In this document: one piece after another, positions 15,948 through 24,028 of the stretch
How the letters are laid out: every line of letters begins with the position of its first letter
Numbering within the stretch: the first letter of the stretch is position 1
Assembly: GCA_018268415.1 (NCBI GenBank)
Contig: JAFDWO010000094.1
Coordinates: 1 to 49,293 of the forward strand
Source of the DNA: Actinomycetota bacterium
Lineage (GTDB): Bacteria; Actinomycetota; Thermoleophilia; Solirubrobacterales; 70-9
Direction: 5' to 3'
Length of the DNA: 49,293 nt
Notes under the pieces: model-generated
The model's input: the letters and a program-made list of their open reading frames with translations, nothing else
What the model was told of the DNA's origin: nothing
Databases searched by the model: none
Translations under genes and position numbers: made by a program

Positions 15948-16984
15948 CGTGCGCCTCCCGTCGCGGCCTCGGCGGGCGGTCGGCCGGAGAAGCCGGCCCG
16001 CAGGTTCTCCGCCGCCTTCGTCGTCCGCCACCAGCGCAGCAGGTGCGGGGCGTCGACGATCGTCACGATCAGCAGCAGGCCGCCGGTGACGAGGTAGGTC
16101 ACGTAGGCCGCCGACCCGGTCACCGCGAGCGCCTCGTTCAGGATCGCCAGGCAGAGCACCCCGCAGCCGATGCCGAGCGGGTTGCCGCGGCCACCGGACA
16201 GGGACACGCCGCCGAGCAGCGCGGCCGTGGTGGCGAAGACCAGCGGCGCGACGGTGCGGTTCGGGGTCGCGTAGGCGAGCGAGTAGGCGAGCAGCGCACC
16301 CGAGAAGCAGGAGATGGCGGCCGACGACATGAAGGTGCCGATGACGATGCGGTCGACGCGCACGCCCGAGGTGCGGGCCGCCTTGCGGTCGGAGCCGATC
16401 GCCCGCACGTCGCGGCCGAGCCAGGTGAAGGCGAAGACGCCGGCAAGGACCAGGAAGATGCCGATCGCGATCAGGCTGCGCTCGGTGAAGACCGTGAGCA
16501 CCGGTTCGTTCAGTCCCAGCGTCACTTTGAGGTCGCTGTAATTGACGCTCTTCGAGTTGCTCAGCACGTAGACGAGCCCGAGCAGCGCGATGAAGCCGCC
16601 CAGGGTGACCGGGATCGAGCTCATCCTCAGCTTCGCGATGACGACGCCCTGGACGAAGCCGACGAGCAGCCCCGCGGCGACGGCGATCGCCGCGCCGAGG
16701 ACGGGGGAGTCACCACCGGTCTTGACCGCCAGCATGCCGCCGAGCAGATAGGTCGAGGAGACCGAGAGGTCGTACTCGCCGATGATCATGGTCAGGCCGA
16801 GGGCCAGGGCGACCAGGCCGATGCCGGCGAACGAGGTGAGGACGTTGGCGATGTTGGCGGTGCCGACTTCGCCGGTCGCGTACTGCGGCAGCAGCGCGAA
16901 GGCGATCGCGAAGACCGCCAGGGTGAGGAACGGGCGCAACGCGGGCCCGCGGAAGCGCAGGATGTCCGGCATGCGGGCGCTCAC
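15944..16984 (-). CDS. CUT2-type ABC importer permease 2B
   Basis: A 346-residue RbsC-like membrane permease with about ten hydrophobic segments. LTMIIGEYDLSVSS corresponds to the conserved GGIDLS region but has GEYDLS, and GGVSLSGGRGNPLG is the C-terminal ATPase-contact loop. The GTG start overlaps the stop of the other permease (GTGA). It should form the second half of the importer served by the binding protein at 19656-20762. The C-terminal tail after the last segment is rich in Ala and Gly. Confidence 0.86.
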   Translation of the reverse strand: MSARMPDILRFRGPALRPFLTLAVFAIAFALLPQYATGEVGTANIANVLTSFAGIGLVALALGLTMIIGEYDLSVSSTYLLGGMLAVKTGGDSPVLGAAIAVAAGLLVGFVQGVVIAKLRMSSIPVTLGGFIALLGLVYVLSNSKSVNYSDLKVTLGLNEPVLTVFTERSLIAIGIFLVLAGVFAFTWLGRDVRAIGSDRKAARTSGVRVDRIVIGTFMSSAAISCFSGALLAYSLAYATPNRTVAPLVFATTAALLGGVSLSGGRGNPLGIGCGVLCLAILNEALAVTGSAAYVTYLVTGGLLLIVTIVDAPHLLRWWRTTKAAENLRAGFSGRPPAEAATGGAR

Positions 16985-17985
16985 GACTCCGCCCTCATCC
17001 GGTTGAGGCGTGCCAGGACGACTACGGCGAACACGACGACTCCTTTCACGAGTATCTGGATGCCCTCGCTGTAACCGCGGAGGAGCAAGATGTCCGAGAT
17101 CATCGCGATCAGGATGGCGCCACCGAGTGCCTGCCAGACGGAGCCGCGCCCGCCGGTGATCGCGATGCCCCCGACCACGGCGGCGGCGATCGCGTCGTAG
17201 GTCTGGGTGCCTTCGATCAGCAGCGAGCCGCTTTCGTTGAAGGCGCCCAGCTCGAGCCCGGCGAAGGCGAAGAGCCCGCCGGCGATGGAGAACGCGCCGA
17301 TCACCACCCAGGCGGTGCGGATGCCCGCCGCGCGCGCCGCCTCGACGTTCTCGCCGACCAGCTTCAGCCGGCGCCCGAAGCGGCTGCGGCGCAGGAACTG
17401 GTCGAGCACGACGACGGTGCCGAAGAGGATGTAGATCGGCACCGCGAAGGTGAAGATGTGGCCGTTCAACCAGTCGAAGCTCGTGTCGCCTTTGGGCGGC
17501 AGGATCGTCGCTCCGTGCGAGGCCCAGAGGGCGACGCCCTGGATCAGGCCGGCGGCGCCGATCGTGACGATGATTGTGTTGGCGCCGATGCCGCCGACCA
17601 GGAAGCCCTGCATCGCCCCGACCACGACGCCCATCAGCAGGGTGACGGCGAAGGCGAGGACGATGCCATGGGGCAGCAGCGCCAGGAAGATCATTGCCGC
17701 AGCCGCCGCCGTGGACCCGACCGCCAGCGAGAAGAGGTTGCCGCTGATCATGATCAGCGCGGTGCCGACCGCGACCATCCCGACGAAGGCGACCGAGGAC
17801 AGGATCGCCCGTACGTTGGTCATCGTCAGGAAGCCGTCGGTGGAGATCGCGCCGTAGAGGATCAGCGCGGCGAAGACGGCGATCGCGCCGTAGAAGGCAC
17901 CGCGGGTGGCAGCCTCGCGTGAGCCACCGGCCCCGGTGCGCGCCGGCCCGGGGCCGGTGGGTGCGGTGGCGACGTCGGTGCTCAC
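16981..17985 (-). CDS. CUT2-type ABC importer permease 2A
   Basis: A 334-residue RbsC-like permease. After a Gly/Ala-rich cytoplasmic start it has about ten hydrophobic segments, with LIMISGNLFSLAVG at the conserved loop and GGIAITGGRGSVWQAL near the C-terminus. GTG 17985 overlaps the ATPase stop. It pairs with the next gene product in one heterodimeric channel, mirroring the layout of the importer at 414-5187. Confidence 0.86.
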   Translation of the reverse strand: MSTDVATAPTGPGPARTGAGGSREAATRGAFYGAIAVFAALILYGAISTDGFLTMTNVRAILSSVAFVGMVAVGTALIMISGNLFSLAVGSTAAAAAMIFLALLPHGIVLAFAVTLLMGVVVGAMQGFLVGGIGANTIIVTIGAAGLIQGVALWASHGATILPPKGDTSFDWLNGHIFTFAVPIYILFGTVVVLDQFLRRSRFGRRLKLVGENVEAARAAGIRTAWVVIGAFSIAGGLFAFAGLELGAFNESGSLLIEGTQTYDAIAAAVVGGIAITGGRGSVWQALGGAILIAMISDILLLRGYSEGIQILVKGVVVFAVVVLARLNRMRAES

Positions 17986-19529
17986 AGCGCCACCTCCTTG
18001 CGCTCGTGGCTCATCGTCATGTCGGCGGAGATCAGCGCCGCGTTGGTCTCCTCGCGGGCCAGCGAGGCAACGATCCGGCCGCCGAACATCGTCACCACCC
18101 GATCGGAGAGGTCGAGGATCTCGTCAAGCTCGGTGGAGGCGAAGAGGACCGCGACGCCGGCCAGGGCGGCCTGGCGGATCAGCTGGTGGATCTCGGCGCG
18201 GCCGGCGACGTCGACGCCGCGGGTCGGCTCGTCCAACAGCAGCAGCTTCACGTCTTCGCGGTCGAGGCAGCGCCCCAGGAAGATCTTCTGCTGGTTGCCA
18301 CCGGAGAAGTGTTCGACCGTGTCGCCGATCCGGTCGCCGTCGACCTTGACGAAGTCGACCAGCCGCCGGGCCGTCTCGCGCAGGGCGCCGCCGCGGATGA
18401 AGCCGAGCCGTGACAGCGAGTCGAGTCGGGTGGCGACCAGGTTGTCCTCGACCGTCTTTTCGAGGAAGAGGCCCTCACCCTTGCGGTCGTTGGAGGCGAA
18501 CGCGACGCCCGCGCGGAGCGCCGCCGCCGGCGCGCCCAGCCTGACCGCCCCGCCGTCGAGGGTGAACCCACCGCGCGCGTCCGGCTCGAGACCGGCGAGG
18601 GCGCGCAGCACCTGGCTGGTGCCGGAGCCGATCTGGCCGGTGAGACCGACGATCTGGCCGCCCTCGACGTTCAGCGAGAAGTCGGCGACCGCGGGTGGCA
18701 CGCGCAGGCCGGCGATCGCCGCGCCCGCGCCGACGGCGACGCCGGCCGCCTCCGAGCGCTGTGGCGGCGGCAGCTCCCTGCCGATCATCATCTTGATCAG
18801 CTCCTGGCGGTGGGCGATGTCGGCGGTGCTGCGCGAGGCCACGATGCGGCCGTCGCGCAGGACCGTCACCCGGTCGCACAGGTCGAGGACCTCGTCGAGC
18901 CGGTGGGAGACGAAGATCGTCGAGCGGCCTTCGCGGACCAGCTCGCGGACGACGGCGAAGACGCGTTCGATCTCGTTCTCGCTCAGCGTCGCGGTTGGCT
19001 CGTCGAGGATCAGCACGCGGGCGTCGCGCCCGACCAGGCGGGCGATCTCGATCAGCTGGCGCTCGCCGATCGAGAGCTTCTCCAGGGGACTGCGCGGGTC
19101 GACCGCGAGGCCGATCCGGGAGAGAAGGTCACGGGCGCGGCGGCGCACCGCGCCCGGGCGGCGCAGGAGCGAGAGGTCGAAGTTGCCGAGGAAGAGGTTC
19201 TCCTCGACCGAGAGATCGGGAGCGAGGGCGAGCTCCTGGTCGACGATCGCCAGGCCCTTGGACTGGGCGTCGAGCGGGTCCCGGAGCTCGACCGGCGCGT
19301 CGCGCATGGCGATCTCGCCGCCGTCGGGGTGGACCTGGCCGGTGAGGATCTTCACCAGGGTCGACTTGCCGGCGCCGTTGTGGCCGCAGAGCCCGAGGAT
19401 TTCTCCCGACGCGAGCTCGAGCGAGGCATCGTCGAGAGCGCGGACGGCTCCATAAGTCTTTGAGACGTGGCGCACCGAGAGCAGCGGCTGGGTGCCTGCT
19501 GCGGGCTGCGCGGTCGCGTTCTCGGTCAA
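17982..19529 (-). CDS. CUT2-type ABC importer, double ATP-binding protein 2
   Basis: A 515-residue ATPase with two ABC domains. The first has Walker A GHNGAGKST near residue 50, signature LSIGERQL and Walker B VLILDEPTATL. The second has the degenerate P-loop GQIGSGTSQV, signature FSGGNQQK and LLLDEPTRGVDVAG. It drives the importer formed with the two permeases downstream. A 126-base gap containing a hairpin separates it from the binding-protein gene upstream, the only sizeable gap in this operon. Confidence 0.9.
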   Translation of the reverse strand: MTENATAQPAAGTQPLLSVRHVSKTYGAVRALDDASLELASGEILGLCGHNGAGKSTLVKILTGQVHPDGGEIAMRDAPVELRDPLDAQSKGLAIVDQELALAPDLSVEENLFLGNFDLSLLRRPGAVRRRARDLLSRIGLAVDPRSPLEKLSIGERQLIEIARLVGRDARVLILDEPTATLSENEIERVFAVVRELVREGRSTIFVSHRLDEVLDLCDRVTVLRDGRIVASRSTADIAHRQELIKMMIGRELPPPQRSEAAGVAVGAGAAIAGLRVPPAVADFSLNVEGGQIVGLTGQIGSGTSQVLRALAGLEPDARGGFTLDGGAVRLGAPAAALRAGVAFASNDRKGEGLFLEKTVEDNLVATRLDSLSRLGFIRGGALRETARRLVDFVKVDGDRIGDTVEHFSGGNQQKIFLGRCLDREDVKLLLLDEPTRGVDVAGRAEIHQLIRQAALAGVAVLFASTELDEILDLSDRVVTMFGGRIVASLAREETNAALISADMTMSHERKEVAL

Positions 19530-19593
19530 CGGGGTTCTCCTTCTCGGGTCGAGGCGAAGGGTCGGTCTGCCGTGGTGGGTGGGTTGGGGTGCT

Positions 19594-19625
19594 GCGGGAC
19601 CCCCGGTCGGGAGCGGGGATCCCGC
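19594..19625 (-). terminator. Attenuating hairpin between binding-protein and ATPase genes
   Basis: GCGGGATCCCC and GGGGGTCCCGC (read on the minus strand) form an 11-bp stem with one G-U pair and a 10-base loop. There is no T-run. Such a structure after a solute-binding-protein gene usually lets most transcripts end or be stabilised there, giving more binding protein than membrane components. Confidence 0.5.
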
Positions 19626-19655
19626 GGCCGCTTCAATCCGCTCGGATGGCAGCGC

Positions 19656-20762
19656 TCAGGTGGGCCACTTGGCGCATTGCGGAATGAATTTTTTGTAATC
19701 TTCCATCGTGAAGCGTTCCTCCTTCACGGTGGTGTTGTGGGGAACTTCCTTGCCTTCGAGGAATTCCTCGATCTTTTCCGCCGCCTGTTCGGATTCGACG
19801 ATCGGCGACTGCGTGGCGTTGCCCCAGAGCTCGCCCTTTTCCATCAGCGGGATGCCGGTGGGGGTGCAGTTGGAGGCGGTGACGACCGTGTCGCCGGGCT
19901 TGTCGCCGACCTTCACGCCGAGCTGTCCGGCGGCCTGGATGATGCCGCCCGCCATGTAGTCGGCCATCCCGTAGGCGCCCTGGACGCCGCCCTGGCTGCG
20001 GTACTTGGTGAACAGCTGGAGGGCGATTTTGCTCGATTCGACCGGATCCCAGTTGCCGTCCTGCGGTTCCACGACTTCGAATTCCGGATGTTCGGCCATC
20101 ACTTCTTCGAAGGCTTCCATCCGGTCTTCGACGATCAGCGTCCCCATCGTGCCGGTGATCACGATGACCCGGCCCTTGTGGTAACCGGCTTTTTCCATCC
20201 CTTCGATCACGTTTTCGGCGGCGAATTTGCCGAGGGCGTGGTTGTCGGCGACGATCTCGAAGTCGACGTATTCCTCGCCTTCTTCGCCGAGTCGGGCGTC
20301 GAGGTTGGCGGTCGCCACGCCCGCGGCTTTGGCGCGCGCCAGCGCCGGCACGATCGCATCGGCGTTGGAGGCGAAGACGGCGATCAGGTCGGGTTTCGCG
20401 GCGATCGCCTGATCCATGTGCTGGTTCTGCAGTTCAGGTTCGAAGTTGTCGGAGAGCTGGGTGACCTTGATCCCCCGTTCCCCGAGCAGCCGCTTCAGGT
20501 TTTCGTTGTATGCGTGGCAGTAGACGTTCGGCTCGCAGGTGACCAGCGAGACGGTCTTTCCTTCGACCGATTCGCCTTCTTCGCCACCGCTCGTCGCGCC
20601 TTCGGCGCCTTCTTCTTCGGCGGCGGCGCCTGCTTCTTCGCCCGCCGAGGTCGACGATCCGCCGCCGCCGCAGGCCGCCACGGCCGCGGTGAGAACGAAC
20701 ACGCCGAGACCCAGCGCGAGTAAACGAAGCCACGTCTGCTGACGCGGACTGCTGCTCCTCAT
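19656..20762 (-). CDS. CUT2-type ABC importer, substrate-binding lipoprotein 2
   Basis: A 368-residue exported binding protein. A hydrophobic signal segment (about 11-29) ends in the lipobox VAAC with Cys31, followed by a Gly/Ser and then Glu/Ala-rich linker to about residue 65. The remainder fits the ribose-type binding-protein fold (VSLVTCEPNVYCHAYNENLKRLL, then AIAAKPDLIAVFASNADAIVPALARAKAAG). GGAGGAG ends two bases before the ATG. Like the other binding-protein gene it favours GAA over GAG for Glu, unlike its neighbours. It starts the leftward operon that runs to 12335. The ligand is unknown; a low-abundance pair of Cys residues near the N-lobe (TCEPNVYC) is notable. Confidence 0.85.
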   Translation of the reverse strand: MRSSSPRQQTWLRLLALGLGVFVLTAAVAACGGGGSSTSAGEEAGAAAEEEGAEGATSGGEEGESVEGKTVSLVTCEPNVYCHAYNENLKRLLGERGIKVTQLSDNFEPELQNQHMDQAIAAKPDLIAVFASNADAIVPALARAKAAGVATANLDARLGEEGEEYVDFEIVADNHALGKFAAENVIEGMEKAGYHKGRVIVITGTMGTLIVEDRMEAFEEVMAEHPEFEVVEPQDGNWDPVESSKIALQLFTKYRSQGGVQGAYGMADYMAGGIIQAAGQLGVKVGDKPGDTVVTASNCTPTGIPLMEKGELWGNATQSPIVESEQAAEKIEEFLEGKEVPHNTTVKEERFTMEDYKKFIPQCAKWPT

Positions 20763-20794
20763 CTCTCCTCCATTTTTCTTTTACCCAGGCTTCC

Positions 20795-20836
20795 GGAGAG
20801 ACGCCGGCCAGTCCGCGCAGGGGCTGGCCGCTCTCC
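20795..20836 (-). other. Hairpin in the leader of the leftward operon
   Basis: GGAGAG...GGCCAG (20795-20800, 20806-20811) pairs with CTGGCC...CTCTCC (20824-20829, 20831-20836), a two-part stem with an asymmetric bulge. On the minus strand it lies 33 bases before the binding-protein start and may stabilise the mRNA or affect its translation. Confidence 0.4.
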
Positions 20837-20875
20837 AGTGCTGGTTAAAACGGATAACAGATCCGAAGCACAGGT

Positions 20876-20899
20876 GCAAGTCTTGCTTCAAATTTCAAG
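20876..20899. promoter_or_regulatory. Operator candidate in the shared divergent promoter
   Basis: GCAAG-T-CTTGC (20876-20886) is a perfect dyad and abuts CTTCAAATTTCAAG (20886-20899), a 14-bp palindrome with one mismatched pair. The CAAG/CTTG half-sites overlap the rightward promoter (TTGCTT 20883-20888, 18 bases, TACACT 20907-20912) and a leftward TTGCAC (complement of 20874-20879). A single regulator, perhaps the XRE-cupin protein, could control both operons from here. Confidence 0.45.
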
Positions 20900-20950
20900 A
20901 TGTGCTTACACTGCTACTGCAAACTGCAGTCAACTGGAGGAGCAGGCACT

Positions 20951-22255
20951 TTGAGTCCGAACGACCATCAGCTCACGCCTACGGGGAAGAACCTGGACCT
21001 TTCTTTCCTGCAAACCCCGCATGAGCACGAACCGCGCCGCATCTACAGCACCACCGGCACCGACTGGCAGGCCCGGGTCGACTTCGAACGGATGCGGCAG
21101 GACCGCCTGGCACGCGCCCGGCTGAAGATGGAGGAGAACGATCTCGGTGCCGTCGTCTGCTTCGTCGGCGAGAACGTCCGTTATGTCACCGGCGTCTTCC
21201 AGGGCAACTGGAAGAACAACATCTTCATCCGTTATTGCGTCCTCCCGCGCGGCGGCGATCCGGTGCTGTTCGAGACGGCCGGCTCCGACCTCGAGTGCGC
21301 CAAGATCGACGCTCCCTGGCTGCAGGGCAACATCCGCCCGGCGATCACCTGGAAGTGGTCGGAGACGGCCGAGGAGATGATGGCCGACAAGATGGTCCAG
21401 TCGGTCAAGGACGTGCTGGTCGAGAACGGCGTCGAGAACGAGAAGATCGGCATCGACATCTACGACCCCAGCGCCGCCGCCGCCTTCGAGAAGGCGGGCC
21501 TGAAGACCACCAGCGCCTGGCCGGTGATGTCGAAAGCCCGCGTGGTCAAGACCCCGGACGAGCTGGAGTGCCTGAAGATCTCCTCGGCGATCGGCGATAC
21601 CTCGTTCTGGAAGATCGAAAACGAATGGCTGAAACCGGGAGTCAAGGAGTCCTACATCACGGCGAAGGTCAACGAGTACCTCTACGAGCAGGGCTTCGAC
21701 TTCGTCTACGACATCATCGTCGCCTCGGGCGGCAACACCAGTCCCTACCGCCGCTGGCACACCGACAAGGTGATCCGCGAAGGCGACCTCGTGATCGTCG
21801 ACCAGAACGCCGTCGGACCCGGCGGCTACTTCGTCGACTTCGTCCGCACCTTCAAGTGCGGTGACGGCAAGTGGACGGAGAAGGAAAAGGATCTCTACAA
21901 GGAGTGCTACGAGACCATGTACGCGGCGATCGAGATGATGAAGGCGGGCAACACCACCGCCGAAGTCGCCGCGAAGCTGCCGATCTACGCCGACGACGAG
22001 TTCGGCACCGTCACCCTGCAGCAGTTCGCGCACTCGATCGGCCTCTCCCTGTACGAGGGCATGTGGATCTCGCGGGCCTATTCGCTGGACTATCCGGTGG
22101 AGCTCGAGGAGAACATGTACTTCGCCGCCGAGACCTTCGCCGGCCACCCTGGTCTGGAGCAGACCGTGCGGCTGGAGGAGAACCTCCTGGTGACCAAGGA
22201 CGGGCCGGTGATCTTCACCCGGCACCCGTTCTACGACGAGATCCTCGCCGCCTAG
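20951..22255 (+). CDS. M24-family metallohydrolase 3 (creatinase/prolidase or DddP-like fold)
   Basis: A 434-residue M24 protein. All five metal ligands are visible: Asp in IVDQNAVG, Asp in YFVDFVRTF, His in QQFAHSIGLS, Glu in FAAETFAG and Glu in VRLEENLLV. The N-terminal domain includes ARVDFERMRQDRLARARLKM, close to the corresponding stretch of protein 1 at 5213. An ATG at 20900 is in frame but would lie inside the promoter/operator; TTG 20951 with GGAGGAG 10 bases upstream is the better start. It opens the rightward operon. The extended N-terminus resembles DddP-type DMSP lyases as much as peptidases, so the reaction must be tested. Confidence 0.8.
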   Translation: MSPNDHQLTPTGKNLDLSFLQTPHEHEPRRIYSTTGTDWQARVDFERMRQDRLARARLKMEENDLGAVVCFVGENVRYVTGVFQGNWKNNIFIRYCVLPRGGDPVLFETAGSDLECAKIDAPWLQGNIRPAITWKWSETAEEMMADKMVQSVKDVLVENGVENEKIGIDIYDPSAAAAFEKAGLKTTSAWPVMSKARVVKTPDELECLKISSAIGDTSFWKIENEWLKPGVKESYITAKVNEYLYEQGFDFVYDIIVASGGNTSPYRRWHTDKVIREGDLVIVDQNAVGPGGYFVDFVRTFKCGDGKWTEKEKDLYKECYETMYAAIEMMKAGNTTAEVAAKLPIYADDEFGTVTLQQFAHSIGLSLYEGMWISRAYSLDYPVELEENMYFAAETFAGHPGLEQTVRLEENLLVTKDGPVIFTRHPFYDEILAA

Positions 22256-22259
22256 TCCG

Positions 22260-23225
22260 ATGGCGAGGAAGGTCCTGGTAACCGACCACGTCTTCGCCGG
22301 CCTGGCGATCGAGCGGGCGAAGCTCGAGCCCCTGGGCGCCGAGGTCGTCCTCTCGGCCTCGATCGCGGAGCAGGCGCTGATCGAGCAGGCCGCCGGCGCC
22401 GACGCGCTGATGGTCTGCTTCGCCCGGCTGACCGCGCCGATCCTCGAGGCGGCGGCCGGCAACGGCTGCCGGATCGTCTCCCGTTATGGGATCGGCATCG
22501 ACAACATCGACGTCGAGCGCGCCACGGCGCTGGGCATGCAGGTGACGAACGTCCCCGACTATTGCCTCGACGAGGTGGCCGACCACGCGCTGGCGACGAT
22601 GCTGGCGCTGGCGCGGGAGGTCGTCACCGGGGCGAACGTGGTCCGCGCCGGCGGCTGGGAGATCCCGCACGGGACCGTCCACCGCATCCGTGGCCGCCGG
22701 CTGGCGCTCCTGGGCGTCGGCCGGATCGGCCGACGGGTGGTCGAGCGGGCGCTGCCCTTCGGGCTCGAGGTGGTCGGTTACGACCCCTTCCTGACCGAGG
22801 ACGTCCCCGGGATGACCCGGGTCGAGAGCTCGGCCGACGCGGTGCGCGAGGCGGACTTCGTCTCCCTGCACGCGCCGCTCACCGAGGCGACGCGCCACCT
22901 CGTAGGCAGCGAGCTGATCGACGCGATGGGGCGCGCGCCGATCGTCGTCAACACCTCGCGCGGCCCTCTTGTCGATGCCGAGGCAGCCCTGGCCGGGCTG
23001 GAATCGGGGAAGCTTGGAGGCGTGGTCCTCGACGTGACCGAGCCCGAGCCGCTCCCCGACGGCCACCCGCTGCGGACGCACCCTCGCGCGATCGTGACCC
23101 CGCACATGGCCTTCTACTCGGTCGAGGCCGAGGCCGAGCTGCAGGCGCGCGCCGCCGAGGAGGTGGCCCGCTCCTTCAACGGCGAACCGCCGCGCAGCCC
23201 GGTCAACCGACCCGCCTCGGCATGA
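22260..23225 (+). CDS. D-isomer-specific 2-hydroxyacid dehydrogenase
   Basis: A 321-residue NAD(P)-dependent dehydrogenase that interconverts a D-2-hydroxyacid and its 2-oxoacid (families: glyoxylate/hydroxypyruvate reductase, phosphoglycerate dehydrogenase). The cofactor motif is LGVGRIGRRVVERA with Asp of VVGYDP after the second strand, which favours NAD. The catalytic residues are Arg in VNTSRGPLVD, Glu in DVTEPEPLPD and His in VTPHMAFYS. It starts four bases after the M24 stop and its stop overlaps the next start by four bases (ATGA). Confidence 0.9.
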   Translation: MARKVLVTDHVFAGLAIERAKLEPLGAEVVLSASIAEQALIEQAAGADALMVCFARLTAPILEAAAGNGCRIVSRYGIGIDNIDVERATALGMQVTNVPDYCLDEVADHALATMLALAREVVTGANVVRAGGWEIPHGTVHRIRGRRLALLGVGRIGRRVVERALPFGLEVVGYDPFLTEDVPGMTRVESSADAVREADFVSLHAPLTEATRHLVGSELIDAMGRAPIVVNTSRGPLVDAEAALAGLESGKLGGVVLDVTEPEPLPDGHPLRTHPRAIVTPHMAFYSVEAEAELQARAAEEVARSFNGEPPRSPVNRPASA

Positions 23226-23989
23226 GCGGGCCGGCGGCGAGCTACCCGGACCTCCGCGGCAAGGTCGCGGTGGTCACCGGCGGGTCGAAGGGGATCGGCG
23301 CCTCCACCTGCGAGCTGCTGGTCGAAAACGGCGCCAAGGTGACGGTCGTGGGCCGGTCCCTGGGGCCGATCGACGAGCTGGTCGAGAGGCTGGGGGAGGA
23401 CGCGCTCGGCGTCAGCGCCGACTGCACCGACCCCGCGGCGCTCGCCCGGGTGCGGGCGGAGACCGAGGAGCGCTTCGGCCCGGTCGAGCTGCTGGCGCCC
23501 TTCGCGGGCGGCTTCGGCCACTTCACCCCGGTCGCCGAGATGGGCCTCGACGAATGGCGGACGGTGATCGAGGACAACCTGACCTCGACCTTCATCACCG
23601 TCAAGGCGTTCCTCGACGGCATGCTCGAGCGCCGCGCCGGGTCGATCGTGACGATGTCCTCGATCTCGGCGCGCTTCCTCGACAAGCCGACCCAGGCCGC
23701 CTACGCGGCATCGAAGGCCGGGGTGGTGATGTTCACCCGCCACCTGGCGCTCGAGGTGGGCGAGCGGGGCGTGCGGGTCAACTCCGTCGCCCCCGGCACG
23801 ACGATGTCGGAGCGGATCGAGCGGATCATGAGCGAGGAGGAGATCGAGCGCACCAAGGCCCTGTCGCCGCTGCGCCTGATGGGGATGCCGGAGGACACCG
23901 CGCACGCGACCGTCTTCCTGCTCTCCGGCGCGGCGCGGTGGCTGACCGGGGTGACGATCGACATCAACGGCGGCAGGGTGATGCTGTGA
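23222..23989 (+). CDS. SDR-family oxidoreductase 2
   Basis: A 255-residue classical short-chain dehydrogenase with VVTGGSKGIGAS at the cofactor site and catalytic Ser and Tyr-x3-Lys in TMSSISARF and AAYAASKAGVV. The NNAG strand is replaced by LAPFAGGFG. The end reads TGVTIDINGGRVML, as usual for FabG-like members. ATG 23222 overlaps the preceding stop; the frame is open far upstream only because it shadows the dehydrogenase gene. It probably oxidises or reduces a hydroxy/oxo intermediate of the same pathway as its operon partners. Confidence 0.88.
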   Translation: MSGPAASYPDLRGKVAVVTGGSKGIGASTCELLVENGAKVTVVGRSLGPIDELVERLGEDALGVSADCTDPAALARVRAETEERFGPVELLAPFAGGFGHFTPVAEMGLDEWRTVIEDNLTSTFITVKAFLDGMLERRAGSIVTMSSISARFLDKPTQAAYAASKAGVVMFTRHLALEVGERGVRVNSVAPGTTMSERIERIMSEEEIERTKALSPLRLMGMPEDTAHATVFLLSGAARWLTGVTIDINGGRVML

Positions 23990-24028
23990 GCGATGGGAGG
24001 TCGCACACGGCGGGAGAGGAGAGGGAAA

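Noticed and set aside
20900..20950. ATG 20900 as start of the third M24 gene
   Set aside because: It lies within the promoter/operator, has no ribosome-binding site, and TTG 20951 has a strong one.
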